A stretch of DNA of 64,000 bases from Rhynochetos jubatus (GCA_027574665.1 CM050654.1:27175722-27239721); one strand, 5' to 3'; positions 1 through 11,831 are shown, counted from the first letter of the stretch. Notes: generated by a model from the letters alone, not told the origin. Program-made: numbers and translations.

Positions 1-3000
1 GTCTGCTGAATGTCCCCTCCTGTCACGGGAATAACTTTCTGTTCTCACAAACACATCAAGATCCGCAGGCAGGACAGCTTAACACCCTGGTGTGTCTGAT
101 GTTGTCTGAGAGAAAAGTACCCCCCACCGATGAATAAACATCTTCTGCTGGTCCTTCCTTGCCCTCCAAACACTCATTGTACTCAAAACCGTAGATCTGC
201 AGGGAAGAGAGGTAGGTATAAATTTTTTTATATGTCCAAACCCAAGTTAGAAGAACATGTCTGGACAGCCCCAACAGAGTTCTCTAACTCCTTGGGTTTT
301 CCTGGAGTCACCTAATTACTTCCAGGATTTCTCAGAAATATCTGGAGTTTTCCAGACAGAGTAGCCTTTGAGAAGCTGCATTGTGGCTCTATCAGGAGCC
401 CATTAATTCTGTCCCATATGATGTCATGTTGTCCAGAGAGTGATAACACGCTGAAGAGATAAATCAGTTTGGCAGAGCCTCACCTTCATCTTGCACACAC
501 AACAGTGTAATCCTGGGAGCCCTCAGAAAAACACATGTGTATGTTGAAGGCAGGAATTTGTTTTTTCCTTTTTTTTCTTCCAGGACAATGAAAATTAACA
601 GAAATAAATCTGGGTGTCAGAGCACAGAGAGGAAGAGAAAGCAATAATGCTAAAACCAGCATCAGCAGGAGACCTACCTATGGCTCAGGAGACCTATCAG
701 AGGAATAAAGATCAAGAGCTATATCCAGGCTGACCACAACAGATGCCCTAACATAGAGGCAGCAGCTACTTTTCTCCACTGATTCCGGGGGGAGCCAGGC
801 TCTGACAGTCCATCACTGTAACTCGATAAATATGATCCCAAACTGACTGATGACAAAGCTGCCTGCAATGTTTGCCATCTGAGAGCGGCAGCATGGCATG
901 TATGAGATAAGATGGATGGTCAATCTTACAGTACTTTGATCTTGAGATGCCAATGAGACCTCTGAAGATTGACTGTCCTCTGCAGTGCATACAGTTCCCA
1001 TCAGGACACTGTGGGACCACACTAGGGCGGGAGGAGAAGGGAATCAGGGTTCACTATCTTAAGTGGAATAAAGTACCACACAAAGCACTTGATTTCCCAT
1101 CTTCTGTCTGCTTCTCCAGAACAAAATAATCAGACTCGATGGAGAAGTAATAAGCTGAAATTTGATGGCCTGTGTTTGTACAGGAGGTGGAACATGATAT
1201 TCAGATGTCCTCTTCTGGCTTTACAAATCTGGATGATCTGTAGAAGATTTCTATGCACAAGGTTGACATTCTAACAAATGGCAAAAGCATTTTCTCCTCT
1301 ACACAAAGAAATGTCATGTAGGAGTCAGATGATGTGCTAGCCCTCCTTCTTCACCCCTGGTAGCGCATACAGCACAGGACCTCATGTCTCATCGCTGTCC
1401 CTATTGTTCTAGTCGCTCTCTATCTAAGCACTGGTACGTTTCTGAATTTTGTAGCACAGCCAATATTAATGACATTTCAAGACAATTCTGAACTGTAAAT
1501 AAAATTAACAAACACAGTTTGGATTTTCAGATTCTGAAGGCTTTATTTCAAATACTTTTTTTCACTTCCTTTTTCATATCCATTCCAAGGGCATTCAGGT
1601 GGTGTTTAAAACTTCCTATACTGAGCAGTGGTTATGGCTACTGATGTTCATGTGCCCTTGGACTCAAGAAGCACCACCTGAAATCAGGGTCAGCTATACC
1701 TATGTGGAATGGCCCTTGCCTTAGAACAACACCAGGGTGGTATCATGAGGCCCTTCAGGAACAACTAAATACACCACGCTAGGTGAAACCTGTAAGTCTG
1801 GGGAATGCTTATACTCCTCAGATAGAAACAGCCTCAGCAACAGTCAGTGAAGAAGAAGTAGTGTGTGTAGAAGTATCCTACCAGAAATTTTTAGGTGAGA
1901 TAAATAACTCCACCTCACTCTTGTAATGGCTGCATCAAAAAATCAGGTTTCAACGGTCCTTGAAGGGCAGGTGGAATGTTCCTACCCAAAGATAAAATCA
2001 GATCTATACAGCAGATGTTCTTAAAATTACCTAGCAATGAAGACTTCATACCCTCTTTGCACAAATCTGTCCCAGAGTTTCACTGTTCTTACTGCTTAGG
2101 TTCTTTTTCTGATTTTGGGACATTCAATTATGGACATGGACAAGAGAGAATCCCCCACCATAGTGTAGCTGTTCTCCCAGTATTGGATGATGGATCTGTT
2201 GCAGTGCAATCCAAAGTAATTCCATAATATGTAGACATTTGCTTTGAAAGTTACTAACTTTTTGGCACATCAAAGATAAAAATAAGCAAGTAATCCCATC
2301 ACGAAAACAAGTGCCTGTGTTTAGAGGCATGCATGCAAGAGTGGACAGGGTGAGTGACCAGTGGTGTGAAGGAACAAAGAAGCTGCTCTGGCCATTGACA
2401 GGATTAATAAAAGACCAGCCCTAGGAGTTTGCTCCGGCAGTTTTAGAAACAATAATAACAGTCCTCCCCCACCCAACATGCTAAATCTGATCCTTGCTAA
2501 TGTGAATTAATACCAGGTTTCAGTGCAGCCACTGGGGTAATGTGATGCTCTGGAGCGCTGTAATCCTAAACAGAGCATTAGGAGAGCAGCTCGCACCACA
2601 GCTGTGGCTCCTTGCAGGTGTTTCTTCCCAGGCAGCCCCTTCAGCAGCAAGTCTGACTCGGCGTGAGAGGCATAGGGGGAACCCTGTCATGGTCAGACAA
2701 CAGGCTTCCCTGGGAGAAATGGGCTAGTCCAGTGCTGGCGGTACCAGGAGGGATGGGGAGGGGGAAATCTGAAGTGGTATGGGTCTCTGTTTACTATGCA
2801 CAAAAGGAGAGAAACACAGGTGAATGAATGAAACAGATACCCCTGTGTGACCCCCTTCTCCTGTGGACCAGGCACACAGTGCCTGTGTACACATGTGCTC
2901 TTTGTTCCTGAGACTGGTGTTCCCATTGCCCCTGTCCTTGCCCCACCGCTTTCCCTTCTCCTCCCCCTTAAACAAGCCCTGGCTCACACATTTCATTAAC

Positions 3001-6000
3001 AATCCCCACTATTCATTTTTCAGGGGCACCAAAGGGAAACAGAAGTCTCCTAAGTGAGGTTCTGCCTCCTTTGGGACTGGCCTGCTTTCCCTCCACCCAT
3101 CCTTCACCACCCTCCTCCCCCAAGCCTTGCATCATGCCTGTCTGCAGTCACAACTCGATATTGGGTTACAATAGGCCTCCAGCTGACCCGGGGGGTTCAT
3201 CCTGTAAAAATACCGCTTGTGCCGCTCGTCTCTCTGATTACTCCTGGCTCATAACAGGTGGGGCTGCCAGCTCGAAGGGGGAGGGCAGGATGGAAGAGCT
3301 GCTCTTCAGCTGTGTACCCTCCTCCTCAGAGGGGACGAAAGAGCTCCATTTATTTGCTCCCTCAGCTTTTTCCCCAAGGTCTTGGGTTTTTCAGGAAAGA
3401 GTTGTGTGTAAGCCCATTTTTCTAAGTTCAGTAGCACTGGAGTCAGTGGAGGGACACCAACAACACTTGCCTAGTTTAAATTCCAGCACAGACTCTTTCT
3501 GTTTAGATGCAGGTCCCCATCAAACTCCCAGCTGACTTCTGTGATCCTCTCACCACTGCAGAAACAGGTCAGAAATTTAATTACTCTCACAACAAATTTA
3601 GTGCTTCCTGATTGTCACTTGGGCCAAGAACTGCCCCTTTTGGCTGTTTGCTCTTGAGCTTTCAGTCTTGGTTGCGCTCAGGGAGTGGAGAAAGAGGACA
3701 GAAACAACTACAAACTAACAAAATATTTTGAGTTCCAGAAACAGGCATTGGAGGGAGGGACTTCTGTTTAACTCAAAGTAGTAGGTCAGTTTTGAAGAGT
3801 TTGCAACGTGGGTGTGGTTTAGATGTAGATCTTAACTCAATAGTTCGTTCCACTTCTGCAGTGACGTAACCCAGGGAGTATTGCTCGAAAGTGCAAAAGA
3901 GTTTCCTCTTGCTCTTGATAGCAACCTTACATTCCTCCTGTAACCAGATAGTCATGGACTTCTTGGTGGCCCAGGGCTGCCTAGGAAAATAAGGAAATAC
4001 ATGAAAAGCTGCTACAAAAAAACAGGAAGGACTTAATGGCACAAAGCTCACAAAAGTTCCTGAAGAAACCAGAATGGAGAAGCTCCAGGGATGGAAAATG
4101 GCCACAGTCTTTCTGAAGAGCAGTCAGTAGCACAAGAATTAGTTTTGGATGTACACTGGCGGACTGCTGAACAGAAAACTAGATTTGAAACAAGAAAATC
4201 TATTTCCAAGCCCTCTTCCCATCCCTCAAAAGAAAAGACTTTGAACTAAAGCATGCTGTAGAAACACTGGGTTCATTAAAATGATCAGAAATGACCTGTT
4301 ACTTGGCTGGGGATTTCCTAACCCTCCAATAGCCTGTGCTTTGTCTGATCTATGAGGTCCAAGAGACCTTGCATGGAGACATTGAGGGCTGAGTTTTTCT
4401 CTTTCTTCCTTGCAAAGCTGTAATAAGGGATTATTTAAGGATGCTGCCACCAAGCTGGATGTATCCTGCACAGCAAGGGGAAGCTGATAAGCCTTGACTT
4501 TGTCACCTAGAAAACACAGCAATCTTCAAAGACAAGTGACATAAGAGAGAGAGAACTCTGCACCAGCCAGGGTGAGGGAGGATCTCAGAGACATGTTGTT
4601 TCAAAAGGGAACATTTTCTGTGTCCCCATCAAACAACCTAAATACTGATATTTTCAGTTTTTAGTGAACAATGATCTCTGTCTTCCTTTCACTATTTCAC
4701 AATGAAAACCAGCAAAAAGATTTAACTTCCCAGTTCTCATTTTTCTGCTCAAGCAGTTCTGCTTGGGAACTGTGGGCAATAGGAATTCATGTATTTTTCA
4801 AGAAACACAGAGTTGCTGATGAAGTCTGAAACATAATTCTAGGTCATTTCTACATATGGATAGTTGCAGACTCTTTCGGAAGAAGAAACTCCTTTCTTTT
4901 ATTATAGTTATTCCGGTTTTCATAAATGTCCTTTAATTTACACTGTCTCTCACCTAAAAAAAAATAATCTGCAAATTAGAAAAGGACAATGGTCTGTCTG
5001 TCTTTTACTTCCATAGTTCCTAAATGAAGCACAAAAGACTTTATATAATATACTGTATGATATTTGTTTCTCCTTTAAAGACTCAGGAACACTGGAACAC
5101 TATGTCTCTATTCTTTTATGTCTCTCTTGCCTGTATTTCTTGGAAAAGTGAATGGGAGTTGTTGCTGAGAATTTAATATGTTTTATGTTTAAAATGGACA
5201 CATTTTCACAAAATTTCATCAGTGTAAAAAGATCTATGCAGCTGAAAATAAGTGTATTTTCCCTTCTCCAGTAGGCATCATTTTTTTGTACCTTCATTGT
5301 CATAATCTTGTCATTTTCCCATTTTTGAGAGGAAAGTAGACCAGAAAGAACATGCATTTATAAATTAAAAACATGTCAATAAACAAATCTTTTTATAAAG
5401 ATAAACAACTGAGACCATTTCTCCAAGTACTATAGAGATCCCCAAATAACCAAACCCGGTGATGTTTCTCCTTAGCAAGTAATTTTTAAAGAGCAAATTA
5501 CTTTGTTGCAACTGGAAGTATCATCATCAGGACTGCTTTGAAATAATAAAGCAGGTGACGATCTACTGTATTTGTTCTTGCTGTGCCTGCCTGGCACAAG
5601 CTTCCTAAAAGCTTCAGGAGTTGCTCTGGGGATGAATTTGGCCTGCAGGGGTCTTCCATTTACTTTGATTTATTGTGATCATTCAAAGTGTATTCTCATT
5701 TGGATGGTCAGGGATTTACACACATAGCTTCCATTAACACTAAAGGGTGATACCATTAAGACAAATGTACAGCTAATCTCTGGCACTCTGGAGATAAAAA
5801 TATACCTCGGAGAGTGCTCTGGCTGGGCTGGAAATGTTCATTATCTGAGTTTCATTTCACAGCACGGAGCAGCTTTAAAAGGCAGCTTTATAATTTTACT
5901 GCCCCTACCCTGTATTTCTTAGGATGAAGGAGAGGAGAGAAAAGGGGGAGCTATCCGTGGGAAGGAAAATGAAATTGCTTCCTTCAAGTCTCAGCATGCT

Positions 6001-7739
6001 GACAGTGTTTCACATGAACAGCAGGGAGGATCAGATGATTTTTGATCTCTTCCCTGGATCATCATCATTGCAGGATTGCTTCTGAATACCAGGGCACTTG
6101 CTGCTTTTATTTTAGTAGTGTCACAGTAGCCCTCGGAGAGAGACCTTCCTGATCTTTCCTCAGATTCATGCCAACCAATAGACTTACGTGAAACAAGAGA
6201 TGATCCATACCCAGAAGAGCTTACAACAGACAAAAAAAAAAATAGGGTCAGATGGGAATTTAAATTTTAAAAGGCAGGAAGCATCTTCTCATTGCTCTTC
6301 ATCTACCTACAGTCCAGAAGGGTTTAAGATCACTGGAGTTGCATACTATGCTATGTTTTTTTGCAAGTAAATGTCTAAACAAAGGAAGAGTAGGGAGGTT
6401 GAATTGCCCTAGTAAAGCTTTGGTGAATCATCCAGGAGGTTCAGATGAAGATCACATTAACACAAGTAACAGAGGAGTGAAGGCTTACTCCAGGTGTGTT
6501 AAGCCTGATAACATTTTTCTTATGTGCTAAGGTTTGGGCACAAGAATTGAGTGCCAACCCCTTCCAAAAGGTCATCTGAAAGTGAAAAACTCTATGCCAG
6601 CCTTCATCCCATCCTGACAAGCCTCTCTTGAAGATACAAACTGACTGGTTTGTGGAAATAAACCTCTGGCTCATACACAAAGATATTTTTCTCTCAGATG
6701 TCTTTGTCACCACCTGAAACAACTCACTGAGCCATTGCCACAGTAAAATCAGAATTTGAAAAGCACATTTATAACCTAATCCTATTGGTCCAGTGCTCCC
6801 ATGGTGTTCAAAACCCCCAGCACCTTGGTTTGTGACCATTGCATAGTTACTTCACCACTGGCAAGCAACAGTACATCCAGTCTCATCCAGCAGTAAATCA
6901 TGGGCAGGGAGATATACAGAATCCAAATGTCTGCCTCACAAATCTTTTCTCCAAGTCTTAAAATGAGACCCTTGTTGATGCTGTCTTTTTCCATCCTCTC
7001 CTAACTGAAGAGAAGTTATTTCTGATCTGCGGACCACCCTGCTGCAGAGCACCCATAGCATGGTAAGGCACCCAAAGGAATCAGTCAGGTGGATATGTCC
7101 TTTTGGACCATCACAACAAGAAACTGAGGTAGCGCAATGCAGTGGACATAGCACAGAATCGTGGCTTAGTCCCAGATCTTCAGCCAGGTACTTCATAATT
7201 TTATGCCTTTCTCTTTCTCCCCTCACACTTTCTCTGCATCTCTCTTAAAGCAAATATAATTCATTGAAGCTAAACCACAGGAAAACAACTTGTACGTGTC
7301 TACAGCAGAGGCTGGCACTAATTCTTTTCTCAGTTGCTTCAGTGAAGCAATTTACATCACCAGCATAGTCCCAGAGACACTTTGATTTGGGCAGGGACTG
7401 TGCCTTTGGGTTTATTCTGTCTGCAAATTTATTATTACTTTGGACACCACGACACATTTTAAGTAGTTCCCTGTCTTCAGCTGTAACTGAATATTGCATT
7501 TAGATAGCCCATTAGGTTCTCTTGCTATGGTAATATGGATTCTATATTTCAAACACCACTAAACAATTTTCCATTCCTATGGGTGAATCCAAGTTTGTAA
7601 ATTTTGCTTTGCTGCACAATGTCATTCAACAACCTGACCCAGCAAAACTCCCGCAGATCTCACAAGACCCCTGGCAAAGTGCAGAAGAGAAAACGTTCTG
7701 TGTAAACAGCAAATGCAAGCAGTGAGGAGGAGGAGGCGT
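1..7739. other. unique non-coding DNA, no gene recognised
   Basis: I see no gene, RNA or mobile element in this stretch. Open frames on both strands stay below about 155 codons, overlap each other and resemble no protein family I know. Base composition is AT-leaning and CpG is scarce. Short A or T runs occur (for example near 4957 and 6229). The part around 5820-5890 is AT-rich and repeat-free and could be a regulatory element, but nothing in it is diagnostic. Confidence 0.6.
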
Positions 7740-7990
7740 GGTATGAATGCGGTTCTCATTTAATTGCTTTTAAAGCTTTTTGTCGTCTTTTTCTCATTTC
7801 CCCCTCCCTGCCCAAGACCAGAATATCATGCATGTAACAGAATCCGTTCCGATTAGAAGGTTTTGTTACAGCTGTAATAAGCTTTCACACAGAGAAAGTC
7901 CCCTGAGACCTATATTTCATCTCAACTTTCCCCACCGCATTAAACAGAGGGTTTGATTCTGGAAAACAGAAATCGAAATTCTCTCCTCCC
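7740..7990. promoter_or_regulatory. candidate conserved non-coding element
   Basis: This stretch has no repeat signature and no credible reading frame. It has features often seen in vertebrate conserved non-coding elements: TAAT/ATTA-type homeodomain-like cores (TTTAATTGC), a TGCATG-like core, isolated CpGs kept in an AT-rich background, and a perfect 12-bp palindrome TTACAGCTGTAA at 7866-7877 centred on an E-box (CAGCTG). The inference rests on look alone; no alignment was possible. Confidence 0.25.
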
Positions 7991-8153
7991 GCACTCAACA
8001 CTGGGAAGTAATGAGAATTGACAATTCCAAGGCTCAATGTGAAACTAGCATAGTCTGGACTGAAACTGCTTGTGTGATAACAGGTTTTGGGAATGTTTCC
8101 ACTTTCATCTGTTTATTTATTATTTTTATTAATTATGCTTAGGCTTGTGATTT

Positions 8154-8198
8154 GGGGGGGAGAGGGTGGGAGGAGGAAAAAGGAAAGAAAAAAGGGAG
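8154..8198 (+). repeat. G-rich, purine-rich tract with quadruplex potential
   Basis: A run of seven G at 8154-8160 is followed within ten bases by two GGG runs (8164-8166 and 8168-8170) and then AGGAGG and an A/G-only stretch. Taking two triplets from the G7 run gives four G-runs with short loops, which fits a G-quadruplex pattern on the + strand. It lies just after an AT-rich stretch. No gene start is nearby to give it an obvious role. Confidence 0.4.
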
Positions 8199-9647
8199 TC
8201 AGTAGCTTGGCAGCACACAGCCTAAATCTAAACACCACACACACTCGCTATACCCTGGAAAAACCTGGATCTTATACAACAATTTCTGTAACAGCATCAC
8301 TTGGATAAACCAGCAACTTACTTGGAAAGAATCTTTGCTTTCCTAGAATTCATGTAACTAAGATAAAATGACCTTGAGGGATGGCAGCTTTCCTTGTAAA
8401 ATACATTAACCCTTTCAGAGCAAGCCTTGCTGAAAATCCTTCTTCATCCATTCTGTGGCAAATCAGACAGGACAGCAGGGTCTGGCCAAAGCTTGCCAAT
8501 AAGTCTCGGTGCACTATCATCATCAGGTTTCACATTCAGCCTCAGTTCCGAGGATTTAGCAGGGAGACTTTAAAAATGTCCAGTCAGCATCATCTGTGAG
8601 TGCTGACAAACTTAATGTAAACATATGACTTGACCCATATTTACTCCTCCCCATTCAAATGACCTCAGAGCTGGTGACTTAGACCCATTTTGTTGTCCTT
8701 TGAAATGACCTGGCAGCCAGGTTAGCACAAGGTCTTTCCCAAAGGAGTAGTCCCTTGGATTGTTACCTCAGACTACGCCTGTTCCCATGGTTCTGCAACA
8801 GTGATTTTTAAGACAAAAATGAGGAATGAGACAGTTAGGCAGCAACTAGTCAAATCTGCTGTGCAACTGCTTCAGAAACTATCAGTCCTGTGAAGAGCAG
8901 AACTGACTGAGTGTGTACTCTGGGGCATAATGTTATTTGGCTGGATTTTCTGGTGTTTAAAAATAGCACTTTCCCTTCTGTAACTTTTCCCTTCAGAGGG
9001 TTTCTCTTCCCTCTACCCTAGTTGCCTATTTTCACAATAATAGTAGGAACACAATACTTCTTTTCAGCCTCTGTCAATTTTGATCAGTGCACAGATTCAA
9101 GGTTATTAGTGGGTGACTGACAGAGTGAACAGTAATTCCTGTTTGCTTGAAAAAGAGTAAGGAAGAAAATTCAAAGTGATCAGGGAAGCAGCTCGCTGGG
9201 ATCATTTAGAGAGGATAGATAAAAGGGGCCACTGGGAGGGAGACGCAGCAGGAGCTGAGGGATGGATACTTTTTACTGGTTACTCTACACCCAGATGTTG
9301 TGTCTGTGAAGAAGACTCATACTTCAGCATATTTCTGCAAAGAGAGATTCTGACAGCTTCCACTTTTCTCTCTTTTTAATATGATGCTCAAAGACCAGGT
9401 GCTGCAAAACCTTTTAGAACTAAAGAACTGCATGCAGATCCCTTTCCCAGCGTCGATGTATCCCAGCTGTGCTCAGAATACACTGACATCCACCTTTCCT
9501 TAAACCTGTTGCCCCTTTTGCTCAGAAATGAGGACTTTCCTCCCTTACTTGTACACAGTCCTGGGTCTCACCAAGAGTTGCCTGCATTTCAGTGCCAACT
9601 GAGCTGACACAGGGGGATGAATACTCCCTTCTGCTTCATCAAGAAAA
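8199..9647. other. unique non-coding DNA
   Basis: Nothing recognisable was found here. Frames are short and there are no repeat tails or tandem arrays. It forms the left flank of the CR1 cluster. Confidence 0.55.
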
Positions 9648-9863
9648 AGGATCTTAAGGCATCAGAAGCTGGCTGCGGAAGAACTGACGAGCCGTCGGGG
9701 AAGAAGACCAGCCTGGCTGAACCAAAAGCTTTGGCTGGAACTCAGGAAAAAAAGGAGAGTTTATGACCTTTGCAAGAAGGGACAGGCAACTCAGGAGGAC
9801 TACAAGGATGTTGTGAGGTTATGCAGGGAGAAAATGAGAAGGGCCAAAGCCCAACTAGAACTT
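9648..9863 (+). mobile_element. CR1 LINE fragment, sense, ORF2 endonuclease-RT linker
   Basis: The + strand encodes a stretch typical of avian CR1 ORF2 between the endonuclease and reverse transcriptase: ELTSRRGRRPAWLNQKLWLE, then LRKKRRVYDLCKKGQ, ATQEDYKDVVRLCREKMRRA and KAQLEL. It reads in one open frame and then stops matching at about 9863, where an antisense CR1 tail begins. The left edge is soft. The rest of ORF2 downstream is missing, so this is a truncated, dead copy interrupted by, or joined to, the next element. Family known: CR1 non-LTR retrotransposon, the main LINE of birds. Confidence 0.85.
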
Positions 9864-9926
9864 AGAATCATAGAATCATGGAATCGTTTAGGTTGGAAAA
9901 GACCTTTCAGATCAAGTCCAACCCAT
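9864..9926 (-). mobile_element. CR1 3' end, antisense
   Basis: The sequence opens with AGAATCATAGAATCATGG, the reverse complement of the CR1 terminal ATTCTATG repeats, followed by the reverse complement of the conserved 3' UTR end (GGTTGGAAAAGACC core). It runs straight into antisense RT sequence at about 9927. Compared with the usual CR1 order, roughly 300 bases of 3' UTR are missing between the two. About 60 bases of the same tail occur in sense orientation at 10777-10840, so the two tails form inverted ends of the block. Confidence 0.85.
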
Positions 9927-10541
9927 AATGTCTCCACTGAGCCTCCTCAGTTAAATACACACAGCTCTCTCAGCCGCTCCTCACAGTACTTGTGCTCTAG
10001 ACCATTCCCCAGCTCCTCTGCCCTTCTCTGAAATCGCTGCAGCACCTCGATGTCTTTCTTGTAGTGAGGGGCCCAAAACTGAACACAGTGTTCGAGGTGT
10101 GGCCTCACCAGTGCCCAGTACAGGGGGACGGTCCCTGCCTTAGTCCTGCTGGCCACACTGTTTCTCATACAAGCCAGGATGCCATTGGCCTTCTTGGCCA
10201 CCTGGGCACACTGCTGGCTCATATTCAGCCAGCTGTTGAACACCCCCAGGTCCTTTTCCACCGTGCAGCTTTCCAGCCACTTGTCCCCAAGCCTTTAGGA
10301 TTGCAGGGGGTTGTTGTGACCCAAGTGCATGACCCAGCACTTGGACTTGTTGAACCTCACATAGTTGGTCTTGGCCCATCAATCCAGCCTGTCCAGACCC
10401 TTCTGAAGGGCCTTCCTACCCTCAAACAGACCAACACTCCTGCCCAACATGTTGTCATCTTCAAACTTACTGAAGGTGCACCCTATCCCCTTGTCCAGAT
10501 CATTTATAAAGATATTAAACAGAACTGGCCCCAGTACTGAG
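9927..10541 (-). mobile_element. CR1 ORF2 reverse transcriptase C-terminal part, antisense, broken
   Basis: The minus strand encodes the CR1 RT palm and C-terminal region in a single frame: [20 protein letters not shown], the catalytic box region [11 protein letters not shown] (usual CR1 form FADD), then [60 protein letters not shown] and EERLREL. The frame is stopped at 10379-10381 (TGA, where the family usually has arginine) and 10295-10297 (TAA). The alanine of the catalytic box is glutamate. The copy is therefore inactive. It is 5' truncated at about 10541, where it abuts a sense CR1 3' end. Confidence 0.92.
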
Positions 10542-10544
10542 ACC

Positions 10545-10840
10545 TCAGAATATGGGTGTTGGTCTCTTCTCCCAAGTGACAAGTGATAGGACAAGAGGAA
10601 ATGGCCTCAAGTTGCACCAGGGGATGTTTAGATTGGATTTTAGGAAAAATGTCTTCACTGAAAGGGTTGTCAGGCATTGGAACAGGCTGCTCAGGGAAGT
10701 GATTGAATCACCATCCCTGGAGGTATTTAAAAGACATGGTGCTGAGGGACATGGTTAGTGGTAGACTTGGCAGTTCTAGGTTAACTGTTGGACTTGATGA
10801 TCTTAAATGTCTTTTTGAACCTAAATGGATCTATGATTTT
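10545..10840 (+). mobile_element. CR1 3' UTR and terminus, sense
   Basis: The + strand matches the avian CR1 3' UTR in its normal order: TGGGTGTTGGTCTCTTCTCC, the AGGAAATGGCCTCAAGTTG stretch, the GGAACAGGCTGCTCAGGGAA stretch, CCATCCCTGGAGGTATTTAA, and the end GTTGGACTTGATGATCTT followed by a decayed terminal octamer (GATCTATGATTTT). It is non-coding. In the intact element it lies just downstream of the RT segment that sits here inverted at 9927-10541, with only a few tens of bases missing between them. That pattern fits a twin-primed (5'-inverted) insertion. Confidence 0.92.
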
Positions 10841-10908
10841 TTAAAAATTACATTGCTTGGTCCTTTCTCTGTATTACTCAGCTGTCATCACTCTGCAAAA
10901 TACCATTT
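10841..10908. other. spacer between two CR1 3' ends
   Basis: About 70 bases of AT-rich sequence separate the two CR1 tails. It starts with a TTTTTTAAAAATTA stretch and shows nothing else recognisable. Confidence 0.5.
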
Positions 10909-11075
10909 GAGAGAGGTGGTGGAGTCTCCTTCCCTGGAGATTTCAAAAGCTGTCTGTACTTGTTCCTGTGTGATCTCCTCTAGGTGATACTGCTCTGTCA
11001 GGGGGGTTGGACTAGATGAATTCTAGAGGTCCTTTCCAACTCCTACCACTCTGTCAACCTGTGAATCTGTGTGAA
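10909..11075 (+). mobile_element. second CR1 3' end, different subfamily, sense
   Basis: GAGAGGTGGTGGAGTCTCCT starts a CR1 3' UTR of another subfamily. It continues through CCTTCCCTGGAGATTTCAAA, a CTCTAGGTGATACTGCTCTG stretch and GGGGGGTTGGACTAGATGAA, and ends with ACTCTGTCAACCTGTGAATC, a decayed form of the repeated ATTCTGTG tail. The GGTTGGACTAGATGA form and the TCTGTG tail set it apart from the copy just upstream, so it is a separate, severely 5'-truncated insertion of about 170 bases, which is typical for CR1. Confidence 0.88.
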
Positions 11076-11831
11076 TTTAATCAAGTTCCATCAAGACCTT
11101 TAAAATGACAGGAGGTAAGGGTTTACCTGCTCAGCCCTTGGCCCCTCCTGAGCCTGTAGCTGTTGGTGAACAGTTCCCCAAGCTGCTGCAGCGTCATGTA
11201 TTTCTCTGCAAAGACAGAAGTGTTAAAATCAGAGCTGCTGATGGAAAGCAGAAAAGAGCTAGATCTGCAAGGAATGGGTGACAGATGTGGCTCTTCCATC
11301 ACTTCTTCTGTATTAGGGTTGGCATTGTTGGGAAATGGACAGATGGGTTGTATATCCCTTTACCCACTCGGCCAGTCCTAGAAGAAATGTGAAAGAAAGA
11401 GGTCTACAAAGCAATAAAGTCATGATTTAGCCAGGTCAGAAGCTTGTGCAGCAACTCTGCAAGGGCTCATACATACGCACACACACCTTTGGCTGCTGGA
11501 ACCTGTTTGACTGCCAGAGGGGACATGAGCCAGAAGACCAGCTCACCCAAAAAAACCCAAAATTAAAAAAGAACCCGAAACCACCAACAACAAAAAGAAA
11601 GAAACAGCACATGGTCTTCCTCCAAAATAACAACAGAATCAGCCCCATGGAAGCCCCATTGAAACTAAGGGGGCCGCCACCAGGGATGAATTTGCCCTGG
11701 TGTAATTAATTCCCCTTTAGAAGAGTTTCCAGCAGGAATCTCAGATTAAAGTCTCTGTCTTCCAATAGGAAGCACATCCAGGAGCTCAGCATCTCCCCTC
11801 CCTTCCCCACAGCGTGAAGCACCAGTCCAAG
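11076..11831. other. unique DNA with an A-rich tract
   Basis: No gene is seen. An A/C-rich stretch (about 11546-11606, runs of A broken by CCC and CAACAA) accounts for the lysine- and proline-rich frame on the + strand and the phenylalanine-rich one on the minus strand, which I do not regard as coding. Confidence 0.55.

Noticed and set aside
3071-3535. 154-codon + strand frame
   Set aside because: Low-complexity S- and P-rich translation of C-rich DNA without a recognisable motif.
9813-10031. 72-codon + strand frame
   Set aside because: Only its first part (up to about 9863) is CR1 ORF2; the rest reads through an antisense CR1 and is not a real protein.
10064-10540. 158-codon + strand frame
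   Set aside because: It is the antisense of the CR1 reverse transcriptase, not a gene.
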